This document shows positions 18,033-28,791 of a DNA stretch of 64,000 nucleotides, in pieces. This DNA comes from Acinetobacter genomosp. 15BJ (GTDB lineage Bacteria; Pseudomonadota; Gammaproteobacteria; Pseudomonadales; Moraxellaceae): assembly GCF_000400715.1 (NCBI RefSeq), contig NZ_KE007347.1, forward strand, positions 1,471,382-1,535,381. Direction: 5' to 3'. The notes beneath the pieces were generated by a model. The model did no database searches and was not told the origin of the DNA. It saw only the letters and a program-made list of their open reading frames with translations. The position numbers and the translations under genes were made by a program. Numbering within the stretch: the first letter of the stretch is position 1; each line of letters begins with the position of its first letter.

Positions 18033-18350
18033 TTATCCATCGTCTTTATCAGATAACAAAACTTCGAAGCGATGCAGATGCGTAAAACGCCCAGCCTGTA
18101 TTTGATATTGATCAATTTGAGGCACTAATCGCTGAAAATGCTCCGACTGTACATGTAAATCCAGTGCTTCACGATTAACCCATTCTTCGATAAAAACAAA
18201 ATGCCCCTTTTGTTTATGGTCATGGTAAAGATCATAGGCAATGCATCCTGCTTCAGCTTTAGTTTTCTCTATCAGCGCTTGATAAAGTGGTAACACCTCA
18301 TCAATTTTCTCTGGCTGGATATAATCTTCAGCAATCAGTTTTAACGTCAT
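18033..18350 (-). CDS. Antibiotic biosynthesis monooxygenase (ABM) domain protein
   Basis: A 105-residue dimeric alpha+beta barrel protein of the ABM superfamily (YgiN-like quinol monooxygenases). KLIAEDYIQPEKIDEVLPLYQALIEKTKAEAGCIAYDLYHD, then FVFIEEWVNREALDLHVQSEHFQRLV, is the canonical pattern including the E-W and H-x-x-S-x-H-F segments. Members act on quinones, haem or polyketides without cofactors; the substrate here is unknown. It is a single gene downstream of purA on the same strand, separated by a terminator. Confidence 0.85.
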   Translation of the reverse strand: MTLKLIAEDYIQPEKIDEVLPLYQALIEKTKAEAGCIAYDLYHDHKQKGHFVFIEEWVNREALDLHVQSEHFQRLVPQIDQYQIQAGRFTHLHRFEVLLSDKDDG

Positions 18351-18379
18351 TTACCTCGCTCTCCCGAAATATTTCCCAT

Positions 18380-18412
18380 AAAAAAAGCTCTCAAATTCAT
18401 GAGAGCTTTTTT
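18380..18412 (-). terminator. Intrinsic terminator after purA
   Basis: AAAAAAGCTCTCA / TGAGAGCTTTTTT stem, 15 bases beyond the purA stop. It is symmetrical enough to act on both strands. Confidence 0.9.
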
Positions 18413-18426
18413 GTCATCGATTCAGC

Positions 18427-19761
<1,335 letters not shown>

Positions 19762-19803
19762 TCATGCTGTTAAAATTGGAAACCAAGTCTTAAAACTTGG
19801 CAA

Positions 19804-20970
19804 TTAAATTTTTTCAATCACCCACTGCCCGTTTTGAGACACCAACTGATGGGTCGCATAAGGCACTGAGCTTAAATCATCATTACCCAACAACTGCACC
19901 ACACGTGAACCTTTGCCACGCACCTCTGCAATTGTATTTAATAAATCTTGATCATTGCCTTTCGGTGCAACTACAGTTTCAATTTCTACAAACTGTGTCG
20001 CGCCTAAAGCATATAAGTCACAACTAAATCCAGTTGCTGGACGCGCACGTCCAAAATGCTCACCAATACCATCATAACGACCACCTTGAGCCAGTGGTGC
20101 GGCACGATTCGGTGCGTAAATGGCATACATCAAACCTGTATGATAGTGATAGCTGCGTAATTCAACGACATCTATCCCAATGTTCAGATTCGACCAACGT
20201 GATTGGATTTGCGCTAATGTAGATTTCAATGCAGCGAATGCATTTTTGAAATCCGCATCATTTAAAATATCTTGGCTTAAATGCGTTTCTAGTGCATTGA
20301 GGTCACTTGCATAACGACCTAAAGCATAAAAGTCTGCACCCATCGCTAAATCTTGAGTGAATTCTTCTAACTCTGGAAAAGCTTTACGCTGATATAAGTC
20401 AGAAAGTTCACTTTCGGTATTTTTATTTAAGCCAGCGCGTTTAACCAGACTACGGAATAAACCGACATGACCTAAATCTAAATGAGCACCCTCTAAAGTA
20501 TGGGTATGCTCAATTAACGCCAACATGACGTTGATCATTTCAACATCTGCTTCGATGCTGTCATGACCATACAACTCTGCACCTAACTGCAAAGGCGCGC
20601 GGGTTGCATTAAAATTCTGTGGTTTGGTATGCAGGACTGAACCTGCATAGCAATAACGTGCTACACCTTCAATTGGTCGAACATGAGCATCTATACGCGC
20701 AACTTGCGGAGTCATATCCGCACGCACACCGAGTAAACGGCCAGACAGTTGATCAATAACTTTGAAAGTGACTAAATCTAAATCTTGATTAGACTCTGAG
20801 AGTAAAGATAGCGATTCGATGTATTCAATAAATGGCGTATACACCAATTGATAACCTCGAACTGCGAGGAAATCTAAAGCTTCTCTGCGCAACGTTTCAA
20901 CAACTTGCGCTTGTTCTGGCAATACATCTGCTACCCCGTCAGGGAGCAACCATGTCTCTGAAATGGCCAT
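19804..20970 (-). CDS. hisZ: ATP phosphoribosyltransferase regulatory subunit
   Basis: A HisRS-like protein without tRNA synthetase activity that forms the hetero-octamer with short-form HisG, the first enzyme of histidine synthesis. It is 388 residues and starts WLLPDGVADVLPEQA. Class-II-like motifs are FDLVTFKVIDQLSGRLLGVRADMTPQVARID in slightly altered form, and RYCYAGSVLHTKP. The C-terminal anticodon-binding part of true HisRS is missing, so it is HisZ, not HisS. The hisZ-purA pair is common in gammaproteobacteria. Confidence 0.93.
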   Translation of the reverse strand: MAISETWLLPDGVADVLPEQAQVVETLRREALDFLAVRGYQLVYTPFIEYIESLSLLSESNQDLDLVTFKVIDQLSGRLLGVRADMTPQVARIDAHVRPIEGVARYCYAGSVLHTKPQNFNATRAPLQLGAELYGHDSIEADVEMINVMLALIEHTHTLEGAHLDLGHVGLFRSLVKRAGLNKNTESELSDLYQRKAFPELEEFTQDLAMGADFYALGRYASDLNALETHLSQDILNDADFKNAFAALKSTLAQIQSRWSNLNIGIDVVELRSYHYHTGLMYAIYAPNRAAPLAQGGRYDGIGEHFGRARPATGFSCDLYALGATQFVEIETVVAPKGNDQDLLNTIAEVRGKGSRVVQLLGNDDLSSVPYATHQLVSQNGQWVIEKI

Positions 20971-21025
20971 GTTCCAAACCTAAAATCTGTTCAATGTGGA
21001 AGCATCCACACAAAAAGCAACCACA

Positions 21026-21051
21026 TAAAAAAATCGGGTGAATGCCCGATT
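21026..21051 (-). terminator. Terminator-like hairpin upstream of hisZ
   Basis: On the minus strand AATCGGG / CCCGATT form a 7-bp stem with a 6-nt loop, followed by seven T. It ends 56 bases before the hisZ start. It could end transcripts from upstream, or act as an attenuator in the hisZ leader. A second small hairpin (TGTGGA / TCCACA, 20995-21010) lies between it and the ATG. Confidence 0.6.
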
Positions 21052-21381
21052 CAGCGTAGTGTAGCACGAAGATTTCTGTGATGCACCTTAGAATTTGAAT
21101 AAATCTTTCTGGTTTAATGATCAACCGACTTAATTAAATAGGAAAAATTAACGAGTATATTCAATAGATTAAAACTACGCACTGGGAATATAACTCCATT
21201 TTCTCGCCCCTAAGAACTGCCCAATATCTGAACTATCACCCTGCTTACAATTGATCAAATATGATTTTTTATAGCATTGATTGCTTGGGAATTAAATGCA
21301 AAACAGCCCGTCCGAAATTACGAACCTTTTAAGCAGCGATTACCCGAAATAAATGAAACGCCTTAAGGTCTTGTTCTTAGC
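21052..21381. other. Gene-free stretch between hisZ leader and GNAT gene
   Basis: About 330 bp of AT-rich DNA with no convincing open frame, tRNA or repeat. Parts of it may be an old, unrecognisable gene remnant; I cannot support one. Confidence 0.35.
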
Positions 21382-21888
21382 TTATATTAAAAACACACAT
21401 TCCATTTTTTGATTTCTTTCACCTGAACTCAGGGCTAAAGATTCCCATTCAGCTATAAACACAAAATTATGCCTAGAATATAAACAGACTGCTCGCTCAT
21501 TTTTTGGAGATACGCTTAATACAATCCTAGAATGACCTTTAGAAACTGCTAAATTCTTAATCGCAGAAATCAGTAGATCGGCTATACCTGTGCCACGAAA
21601 CATAGGATTAACCCACATAGCGATCACATTAAATTCACGTGCAGCGTTTTGAGTTCCACCAATAATTCCAATTGCTCGATCCCCTTTAATTGCTAAAATA
21701 TATTGAAATTTAGTCTTTTGTGAGGCACGGTCACGCCATTCTGACTCACTATATTTCTCTGTAGTAGCATAATTAGCAGCGAAAACATCTGGACTATCAA
21801 GCAGTGACTCTAAACGAACAGTTTGAAGAATTTTCCAATCGTCCTCGGTAGTGAGACGAACCACCAATTCATTCAAGTCTAGACCCAT
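21382..21888 (-). CDS. GNAT family N-acetyltransferase
   Basis: A 168-residue acyltransferase of the GNAT fold. VRLTTEDDWKILQTVRLESLLDSPDVF is the typical N-terminal strand-helix. The acetyl-CoA motif is MWVNPMFRGTGIADLLISAI (R-G-T-G-I-A loop), and SPKNERAVCLYSRHNFVF is the C-terminal motif B. The acceptor substrate cannot be inferred. It is a single gene, 68 bp upstream of nothing obviously co-functional. Confidence 0.85.
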   Translation of the reverse strand: MGLDLNELVVRLTTEDDWKILQTVRLESLLDSPDVFAANYATTEKYSESEWRDRASQKTKFQYILAIKGDRAIGIIGGTQNAAREFNVIAMWVNPMFRGTGIADLLISAIKNLAVSKGHSRIVLSVSPKNERAVCLYSRHNFVFIAEWESLALSSGERNQKMECVFLI

Positions 21889-21955
21889 TCAATACCTCGA
21901 ACTTATCGCGCATCTGGATTTTTATAAAAGATTCTCAGAAGTTAGCTTATATTTA

Positions 21956-22267
21956 TTAATTTCCTTTCCCGCCTTTTACTACAATTTCTAGCAAATTTAC
22001 CATTTCAACATTTTGTTTTTCTAGTGCAGCGATATTTGCCACAGTTCGATCTAAAACCTCTTGTTGTACATGCATCTTTTTAGCGAGATCCTGCATGATT
22101 TCCAAACTCTTTTTTAGATGCAACTCCAGATGCACCACTTTTTCTTCAAGTTGTAGCACCTGAATATCTGAGTTTGGTACTTCTACGCTTTTAAACTGAA
22201 ACCAGAATAAAAAAGCCACCGCCGCCAATAAAACAGCAAGAAATCCCCAAATCAACATTAATGTCAT
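21956..22267 (-). CDS. Small membrane protein with coiled coil
   Basis: A 103-residue protein with one N-terminal membrane helix (LMLIWGFLAVLLAAVAFLFWF), then a long heptad-like helix (~25-95; leucine-rich, LEEKVVHLELHLKKSLEIMQ). I chose ATG 22267 over a GTG at 22279 because GGGG lies at ribosome-binding distance before it. It resembles small anchored coiled-coil proteins in general; no family is recognised. The gene lies 39 bp downstream of the Epd-like gene and may be co-transcribed. Confidence 0.65.
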   Translation of the reverse strand: MTLMLIWGFLAVLLAAVAFLFWFQFKSVEVPNSDIQVLQLEEKVVHLELHLKKSLEIMQDLAKKMHVQQEVLDRTVANIAALEKQNVEMVNLLEIVVKGGKGN

Positions 22268-22306
22268 GCGACACCCCACATTATTTTTTATATCTTATTT
22301 AAAATA

Positions 22307-23332
22307 TTAATCACAAAAAGTTTCACACAAATCTAGCAAACGATTTGCATATCCCCATTCATTATCATACCACGCAAAAACTTTTGCTTGATGCCCCACA
22401 ACCATGGTTTGAGTTAAATCCACAATCAGGGAATATGGCGAATGATTAAAGTCACTTGATACCAGATCTTCATCCGTCACTTGCATAATCTGTGCATAAT
22501 CATATTGCGCCGCCTTGCTCAAAACTTCATTGATTTTATGCACGGTAATCGGTGAATGCGAAACAAAAGTGAGATCAATGGCAGCCACATTAATGGTCGG
22601 TACACGAATCGAATAACCATTAATCCGATCTTCCATTTTCGGCATGACCTGTTTCAATGCACCTAAGGCACTCGATGTGGTTGGAATAATATTTTGCCCT
22701 GAGGCACGTGCGCGACGTAAATCTCGATGCGCATGATCCAAAACCGATTGATCGGCTGTGACCGCATGGATTTCTGTCATTAATGCGGTATCAATACCAA
22801 ACGCATCATCAATAATTTTGACCAGCGGCACTAAGGCCTGTGTGGTACATGAGACACTGGAAATGATTTGATCTGTGGCCTTTACGTCATTGTGATTAAC
22901 ACCGTAGACAATCGCCGCATCGACAGAATCAAAAGGCGCAGCACCAATAATCACACGCTTCGCACCTGCCTCTACATGACGTGTCGCATCGGCACGTGAA
23001 CGGAATAGACCTGTACATTCAAGCACCACATCAATATGTAAGTCAGCCCAAGGTAATAATTCTGGCTGAGCCTGCTTAAAAACCTGTAATTTTAACTGAC
23101 GTTGATTGGACTGGATATTCAAAAAAATATGTTGATTTTCAATTTGAATTTCAACCTGTCCTGCAAACCGACCATGCGTGGTGTCGTATTTGAACAAGTG
23201 CACCAAAGTCTGTACATCAGCAATATCATTAATGGCAACAATATCAAACTGAAACTGCTTAGGACTCTCAAACCACGCACGTAATACATTCCGACCAATT
23301 CGACCAAATCCATTGATAGCGATACGTTGCAT
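22307..23332 (-). CDS. Type I GAPDH family dehydrogenase, erythrose-4-phosphate-like
   Basis: A 341-residue NAD-dependent dehydrogenase of the GAPDH family. INGFGRIGRNVLRAW is the Rossmann fold, and the catalytic Cys162 and His189 are present. KYDTTHGRF, the SSDFNHSPYSLIVDLTQT region and WYDNEWGYANRLLDL are closer to E. coli Epd (erythrose-4-phosphate dehydrogenase) than to GapA. The active-site stretch is SSVSCTTQALVPL where most members have SNASCTTNC-L/IP, so Asn and a second Cys are replaced. It may serve PLP synthesis (Epd) or glycolysis/gluconeogenesis; the substrate needs testing. Confidence 0.8.
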   Translation of the reverse strand: MQRIAINGFGRIGRNVLRAWFESPKQFQFDIVAINDIADVQTLVHLFKYDTTHGRFAGQVEIQIENQHIFLNIQSNQRQLKLQVFKQAQPELLPWADLHIDVVLECTGLFRSRADATRHVEAGAKRVIIGAAPFDSVDAAIVYGVNHNDVKATDQIISSVSCTTQALVPLVKIIDDAFGIDTALMTEIHAVTADQSVLDHAHRDLRRARASGQNIIPTTSSALGALKQVMPKMEDRINGYSIRVPTINVAAIDLTFVSHSPITVHKINEVLSKAAQYDYAQIMQVTDEDLVSSDFNHSPYSLIVDLTQTMVVGHQAKVFAWYDNEWGYANRLLDLCETFCD

Positions 23333-23453
23333 GTAGCGTCCTTATTCATCAAAACATCATCTTTTCTATGCTATATGGTAAAACATCAAGCGCATTGTTG
23401 AATATAGATTTTTAGCTTAAACACAGTTTTATATGATATTGCTTGTAAAATCG

Positions 23454-23482
23454 TTGGTGAGGCAGGTATTTTCCGTTATAAT
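23454..23482 (+). promoter_or_regulatory. Sigma-70 promoter of alaS
   Basis: TTGGTG (23454-23459), 17 bp, then TATAAT (23477-23482). The predicted start near 23489 leaves a leader of ~115 nt. Confidence 0.7.
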
Positions 23483-23604
23483 TTAGCACTTTTAAAATCT
23501 ATGCCACGCACTGGGTTCGATTGTAGAACGTTAGACACAACGTACCTTGTTGCATATAGCCAAATTCAAAATTATGGAGTGTCTTGGTTGTGAGTACTCG
23601 CTTT

Positions 23605-26280
23605 ATGACATCAGCTGAAATCCGTGAAGCATTTTTGCGTTATTTCGAATCGCAAGGGCATACACGTGTCGCTTCGAGTTCTCTCGTTCCCGCCAACGAC
23701 CCAACTTTGCTGTTTACCAATGCTGGTATGAACCAGTTTAAAGATTGTTTCTTAGGTTTAGAAAAGCGCGACTATGTCCGTGCTGTTTCATCACAAAAAT
23801 GTGTGCGTGCAGGCGGTAAACACAATGACCTCGACAACGTAGGTTATACAGCACGTCACCACACTTTCTTTGAAATGTTAGGTAACTTCTCTTTCGGTGA
23901 TTATTTCAAACAAAATGCACTGAAATTTGCTTGGGAATTTTTGACCAGCGAACAGTGGTTAGGCTTACCGAAAGATCGTTTATATGTCACGGTTTATCAT
24001 ACCGATGATGAAGCATTTGATATCTGGAACAAAGAAATCGGGATCGATGCTGAACGCATTATCCGTATTGGTGACAATAAAGGTGGCCAATACGCATCAG
24101 ACAACTTCTGGGCAATGGGCGATACAGGCCCTTGTGGTCCGTGTTCTGAAATTTTTTATGACCACGGTGACCACATCTGGGGTGGTTTACCAGGTACTCC
24201 AGAAGAAGATGGTGACCGTTTCATCGAAATCTGGAACAACGTTTTCATGCAGTTCAACCGTACTACGGATGGTGTTATGCACCCTCTTCCAGCACCTTCT
24301 GTTGATACAGGCATGGGTTTGGAGCGTATCTCAGCTGTTTTACAACACGTTAATTCAAACTACGAAATTGACCTGTTCCAACACTTATTAAAGGCGGCAG
24401 CTGACATCATTGGTCTAGATACCACTGCAATTGAAGCTGAAGCGAAAGCACAAAATAAACCAGTTGAATATCCAGCATCGTTAAAAGTCATTGCAGACCA
24501 TGCTCGTTCATGTTCATTCTTGATTGCTGACGGTGTAAATCCTTCAAATGAAGGTCGTGGTTATGTATTGCGTCGTATCATTCGTCGTGCCGTACGTCAT
24601 GGTAACAAGTTAGGCGCTACAGGTTCATTCTTCTATAAGATGTTACAACCTCTGATTGAAGTCATGGGTGAGGCTTATCCGGAACTTGCTGCACAACAAG
24701 CACGCATCGAAGCACAGCTTCTTAAAGAAGAAGAGCAATTCGCTAAAACACTTGAGCAAGGCTTGAAGTTGTTAGAAGGCGAATTGGCACAACTTAAAGG
24801 CAATGTGATTGCTGGTGAAACCGTATTTAAACTTTACGATACTTACGGCTTCCCGACTGACTTAACTGCTGATATCGCACGTGAACGTGATCTTACCATT
24901 GACGAAGCTGGTTTCGAAGTTGAAATGGCTGCGCAACGCCAACGCGCGCGTGATGCGGGTAAGTTTGCAGTTGATTACAACAGCATTGTCAAAGTTGAAG
25001 GCGAAACTCAGTTTGATGGCTATGACGCGACTCAGGGCCAAGGTCAAATTGTTGCGATTTATAAAGATGGCGTTCAAGTTGATGAAATCAACGAAGGTGA
25101 CGAAGCACTTATCGTATTGAACCAAACCCCTTTCTATGCGGAAAGCGGTGGTCAAATCGGTGATACAGGTCTATTCAAAAACGATACAGGTATCTTCGAA
25201 GTTCAAGACACCAAAAAATCTGGTGGCGCTTTTGTCCATCAAGGTATCGTGACCATGGGTAGCCTCAAAGCCACTCAAAATGTTGAAGCAACGGTTAAAG
25301 CAGATATTCGTGCTGCAACAGCACGTAATCACTCAGCTACTCACCTTTTACATGCAGCTTTACGTCAAATTCTTGGTGAGCATGTACAACAAAAAGGTTC
25401 TTTGGTTGCAAGCGACATTTTACGTTTCGACTTTGCCAATGACCAACCTGTTTCGTTTGAACAATTGCAACAGATTGAGCGTTTAGTTAATGCTGAAGTC
25501 ATTGCGAATAATCCTGTAACAACTGAATTACTTGATATTGAATCAGCAAAAGCCAAAGGTGCAATGATGCTGTTCGGTGAGAAGTATGGCGAAGAAGTTC
25601 GCGTACTCTCTATGGGTTCTATTATTGAAGAGAAAAACTTCTCGATCGAACTTTGTGGTGGTATTCACGTTAAGCGTACGGGTGATATTGGTCTATTTAA
25701 AATCACTTCTGAAGGTGGTGTTGCTGCGGGCGTTCGTCGTATTGAAGCCGTGACTGGCACCAAAGCGCTTGAAGTGGTTCAAAAAGCAGAAACAGATATC
25801 CAAATCATCAACGGTTTGCTGAAAGCGCAAAAAGACCAAACTGTAGAGAAAGTTGAAGCAATTGTTGAAACTGCTTCGAGCCTACAAAAGCAAATAGAAC
25901 AATTGAATCAAAAGTTAGCTAGCTTCCAAGCAGCTGATTTACTGGATCAAGTGAAAGAAATTGCGGGTCGTCAAACGCTTATCACATCGGTAAAAGGTTT
26001 AGATGCCAAATCATTACGCAATCTTCATGACAGCGTAAAATCAAAATTAGAAGATGCAGTCATTATTTTAGCTGGTGTTGAAGGTGATAAAGTGAGTTTA
26101 ATCGCTTCCGTCGCTAAACAATACGCTGCAACTCTAAAAGCAGGTGACATCATCAAACACTTGGCTCAAGAGCTTGGTGGTAAAGGTGGTGGTAAACCTG
26201 ACTTAGCACAAGGTGGCGCGCCACTTAACGAGAAGTTTGATCAAGTCATCGCAGCATTACCTGCTTGGCTTGAGCAATAA
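23605..26280 (+). CDS. alaS: Alanyl-tRNA synthetase
   Basis: Charges tRNA-Ala. It has an N-terminal class II catalytic domain (ALA motif 1 [44 protein letters not shown]), then a tRNA-binding region. The editing domain has [12 protein letters not shown] and the zinc motif ending [13 protein letters not shown], and there is a C-terminal DHHA1-like domain ([14 protein letters not shown]). Length from ATG 23605 is 891 residues. A GTG at 23590 with GGAG upstream is an alternative start that adds 5 residues. Confidence 0.96.
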   Translation: MTSAEIREAFLRYFESQGHTRVASSSLVPANDPTLLFTNAGMNQFKDCFLGLEKRDYVRAVSSQKCVRAGGKHNDLDNVGYTARHHTFFEMLGNFSFGDYFKQNALKFAWEFLTSEQWLGLPKDRLYVTVYHTDDEAFDIWNKEIGIDAERIIRIGDNKGGQYASDNFWAMGDTGPCGPCSEIFYDHGDHIWGGLPGTPEEDGDRFIEIWNNVFMQFNRTTDGVMHPLPAPSVDTGMGLERISAVLQHVNSNYEIDLFQHLLKAAADIIGLDTTAIEAEAKAQNKPVEYPASLKVIADHARSCSFLIADGVNPSNEGRGYVLRRIIRRAVRHGNKLGATGSFFYKMLQPLIEVMGEAYPELAAQQARIEAQLLKEEEQFAKTLEQGLKLLEGELAQLKGNVIAGETVFKLYDTYGFPTDLTADIARERDLTIDEAGFEVEMAAQRQRARDAGKFAVDYNSIVKVEGETQFDGYDATQGQGQIVAIYKDGVQVDEINEGDEALIVLNQTPFYAESGGQIGDTGLFKNDTGIFEVQDTKKSGGAFVHQGIVTMGSLKATQNVEATVKADIRAATARNHSATHLLHAALRQILGEHVQQKGSLVASDILRFDFANDQPVSFEQLQQIERLVNAEVIANNPVTTELLDIESAKAKGAMMLFGEKYGEEVRVLSMGSIIEEKNFSIELCGGIHVKRTGDIGLFKITSEGGVAAGVRRIEAVTGTKALEVVQKAETDIQIINGLLKAQKDQTVEKVEAIVETASSLQKQIEQLNQKLASFQAADLLDQVKEIAGRQTLITSVKGLDAKSLRNLHDSVKSKLEDAVIILAGVEGDKVSLIASVAKQYAATLKAGDIIKHLAQELGGKGGGKPDLAQGGAPLNEKFDQVIAALPAWLEQ

Positions 26281-26346
26281 TAAAAACTTCACTTTTGTGT
26301 AACTGACCCTGATGCCTCTCAGGGTCATGGCTTATATGGAACAACT

Positions 26347-27627
26347 ATGGCATTAATCGTTCAAAAATATGGCGGTACCTCTATGGGTACTCCTGAGCGC
26401 ATTTTAAATGTTGCTCATCGTGTCAAGCGTTGGCATGATCATGGTCACAAAGTGGTCGTGGTTGTATCAGCAATGAGTGGTGAAACTAACCGCTTACTTG
26501 CGCTTGCCAAAGCCATTACCAGCACCCCTGACCCACGCGAATTAGATCAAATGGTGTCAACGGGTGAACAAGTAACGATTTCCATGTTAGCTATGGCACT
26601 TAATTCAATTGGTGTAGAAGCTAAATCATATACAGGTCGTCAAGTTGGTATCAAAACTGACAGCGCGTTTACCAAAGCACGTATTGAATCCATTGATACT
26701 GATGTAATGACCGCTGATCTAGATGCTGGTCGTGTCATCGTCGTCGCTGGTTTCCAAGGTTATGATGCGAATGGCAATATCACAACTTTAGGTCGTGGCG
26801 GTTCAGATACTTCAGGCGTTGCACTTGCAGCAGCACTAAAAGCAGATGAATGCCAAATTTATACCGATGTAGATGGTGTTTATACCACTGACCCTCGTGT
26901 AGCGCCTAAAGCGAAGAAAGTTGACCGTATTTCTTTTGAAGAAATGCTGGAAATGGCATCTTTAGGTTCGAAAGTTTTACAAATTCGCTCTGTTGAATTC
27001 GCAGGCAAATATCAAGTGCCATTACGTGTATTATCAAGCTTTGATAATGATAACGATGGTGCATTTGATGAAGATTTCAAACAAAACGTAGGTACACTAA
27101 TTACCACTGAGGCGGAAGACGATATGGAACAACCAATCATCGCAGGTATTGCATTTAACCGTGACGAAGCAAAACTCACTATTTTAGGTGTTCCTGACGA
27201 ACCAGGTATCGCATCTAAAATCTTGTCGCCGATCAGCAATGCCAACATCGAAGTGGATATGATTATCCAGAATGTTGAAGAAGACGGTACAACAGATTTT
27301 ACTTTTACCGTGAATCGTACTGACTTGGCAAAAGCAAAAGCAATTTTAGAACAAACTGCAAACAGCATTGACGGTTGTGAAGTTGTGACGCGTGATGACA
27401 TCGTAAAAGTGTCTATCGTTGGTGTTGGTATGCGTTCTCACGCAGGTGTGGCGAGCAAAATGTTCACTGCATTAGCGGAAGAAAGCATTAATATTCTCAT
27501 GATTTCTACATCAGAAATCAAAGTTTCTGTCATCATCGAAGAAAACTATTTAGAATTGGCAGTTCGTTGTTTACATACAGCTTTTGGCCTAGATCGTGAA
27601 CATGGCGAAAGCAGTGCACGCGCTTAA
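26347..27627 (+). CDS. lysC: Aspartate kinase (alpha subunit frame)
   Basis: Phosphorylates aspartate, the first step to lysine, threonine, methionine and diaminopimelate. The 426 residues comprise a kinase domain (VQKYGGTSMGTPERI; GFQGYDANGNITTLGRGGSDTSGV) and two C-terminal ACT domains that bind lysine and/or threonine. It is the monofunctional ~420-residue class known from Pseudomonas and Corynebacterium. An internal start near codon 260 may yield a beta subunit (see separate entry). It lies 66 bp after alaS and ends at a strong terminator. Confidence 0.95.
   Translation: MALIVQKYGGTSMGTPERILNVAHRVKRWHDHGHKVVVVVSAMSGETNRLLALAKAITSTPDPRELDQMVSTGEQVTISMLAMALNSIGVEAKSYTGRQVGIKTDSAFTKARIESIDTDVMTADLDAGRVIVVAGFQGYDANGNITTLGRGGSDTSGVALAAALKADECQIYTDVDGVYTTDPRVAPKAKKVDRISFEEMLEMASLGSKVLQIRSVEFAGKYQVPLRVLSSFDNDNDGAFDEDFKQNVGTLITTEAEDDMEQPIIAGIAFNRDEAKLTILGVPDEPGIASKILSPISNANIEVDMIIQNVEEDGTTDFTFTVNRTDLAKAKAILEQTANSIDGCEVVTRDDIVKVSIVGVGMRSHAGVASKMFTALAEESINILMISTSEIKVSVIIEENYLELAVRCLHTAFGLDREHGESSARA
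27124..27627 (+). CDS. Putative LysC beta subunit from internal start
   Basis: Within lysC, GAGGCGGAAG precedes an ATG at 27124 (Met260 of LysC), giving a 167-residue regulatory chain that begins MEQPIIAGIAFNRDEAKLTI. In Corynebacterium glutamicum the LysC beta subunit starts at the equivalent Met in a very similar sequence. It would consist only of the ACT domains and form an alpha2-beta2 enzyme. This rests on position and the ribosome-binding site and is inference. Confidence 0.5.
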   Translation: MEQPIIAGIAFNRDEAKLTILGVPDEPGIASKILSPISNANIEVDMIIQNVEEDGTTDFTFTVNRTDLAKAKAILEQTANSIDGCEVVTRDDIVKVSIVGVGMRSHAGVASKMFTALAEESINILMISTSEIKVSVIIEENYLELAVRCLHTAFGLDREHGESSARA

Positions 27628-27666
27628 TTAATAGCTGCTTAAACATATTTACTCGCAAGTAAATAA

Positions 27667-27712
27667 GAAAAAAAACAGAGCCACTATAGTTTTTCTTATA
27701 GTGGCTCTGTTA
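27667..27712 (+). terminator. Intrinsic terminator after lysC
   Basis: AACAGAGCCACTATA / TATAGTGGCTCTGTT perfect 15-bp stem with an 8-nt loop, flanked by A-rich DNA. Confidence 0.85.
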
Positions 27713-27864
27713 TATTAGCCTTGAGGTTTTTAAAAAGACTCTCACAGAACTTACGAAAAAAAATGTTTTTTACATATTTCTGTTAGAGTTTTCTGTATAT
27801 TAGGCTGTGCTTTCAAACAATGAATTCCCTGTCGCAAGTTTAAGCGTTTAGCAAGGAGATAAAC

Positions 27865-28128
27865 ATGCTGATTCTGACCCGTCGTGTCGGAGAAACATTA
27901 ATGATTGGGGATCAAGTCAGTGTTACTGTGCTTGGCGTAAAAGGCAATCAGGTGCGTATTGGTGTAAATGCTCCAAAAGAAGTTTCTGTGCATCGTGAGG
28001 AAATTTACCAACGTATCCAACATGAACGTGCCATGCATGAGCATCTGCAACATCTTGATCAAGATTATCAACATTCTTATGAAGAAGAGAATAATGATTT
28101 TCCTCAACATAATAACTTCAATCGTTAA
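27865..28128 (+). CDS. csrA: Carbon storage regulator CsrA with extended C-terminus
   Basis: RNA-binding global regulator that binds GGA motifs in leaders. The first ~52 residues are almost identical to E. coli CsrA as I recall it ([48 protein letters not shown]). E. coli CsrA ends at 61 residues. This one continues to 87 with a His/Asn/Glu-rich, probably disordered tail ([10 protein letters not shown] to PQHNNFNR). AAGGAG lies before the ATG. A tail of this kind is typical of Moraxellaceae. Confidence 0.96.
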   Translation: MLILTRRVGETLMIGDQVSVTVLGVKGNQVRIGVNAPKEVSVHREEIYQRIQHERAMHEHLQHLDQDYQHSYEEENNDFPQHNNFNR

Positions 28129-28151
28129 TATGCCGCATTCTTCTCGAATGA

Positions 28152-28187
28152 TTAAAGCGACTATAATTAGTCGCTTTAATTGTTTTT
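28152..28187. terminator. Bidirectional terminator between csrA and rnhB
   Basis: TTAAAGCGACTA / TAGTCGCTTTAA perfect 12-bp stem with a TAAT loop, between two convergent genes. Confidence 0.85.
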
Positions 28188-28752
28188 ACAGCCCTAAAGC
28201 TTTCTTAACAGGCGCGTAACTACGGCGGTGTTGATCAATTACACCATGGGCCGCAATGGCTTCAAAATGTGCTTTAGTTGGATAACCTTTGTGTTTCGCA
28301 AATCCATAATCAGGAAACTGCTGATCTAGCTCTTGCATTTGACGATCACGCGTCACTTTAGCCAAAATACTGGCTGCACTAATTTCTGCATGGCTAGCAT
28401 CCCCACCCACAATCGCTTCACACGGAATCGTAATTCCTTTTGGAATCTGATTACCGTCCACGATTACTTTTGCTGGAGAGGTCGCTAATCCTTCTACTGC
28501 GCGACGCATTGCAAGAAAAGTGGCTTGTAAAATATTGAATTCATCAATTTCAGCCTGGGTTGCTTCCGCAATTGACCAAGCCAAAGCTTTTTCTTGAATC
28601 TCCAAGAATAGCTTTTCCCGTTTTTTTTCGGTTAACTTTTTAGAATCATTTAAACCCTCAATCGGATTATTTGGATCTAAAATGACTGCGGCAGCAACAA
28701 CAGAACCCACTAAAGGTCCACGCCCTGCCTCATCTACACCAGCAACTCTCAT
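28186..28752 (-). CDS. rnhB: Ribonuclease HII
   Basis: Cleaves the RNA strand at ribonucleotides embedded in DNA. The 188-residue protein has the acidic active site: Asp7-Glu8 in [14 protein letters not shown], Asp in VIVDGNQIP, and the C-terminal [22 protein letters not shown] motif. [16 protein letters not shown] is also conserved. It starts 39 bp after the lipoprotein gene and is probably transcribed with it. Confidence 0.95.
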   Translation of the reverse strand: MRVAGVDEAGRGPLVGSVVAAAVILDPNNPIEGLNDSKKLTEKKREKLFLEIQEKALAWSIAEATQAEIDEFNILQATFLAMRRAVEGLATSPAKVIVDGNQIPKGITIPCEAIVGGDASHAEISAASILAKVTRDRQMQELDQQFPDYGFAKHKGYPTKAHFEAIAAHGVIDQHRRSYAPVKKALGL

Positions 28753-28791
28753 AAAAAAATCTCTAAAGGCCGATGACTCAGCCTTATCTTA

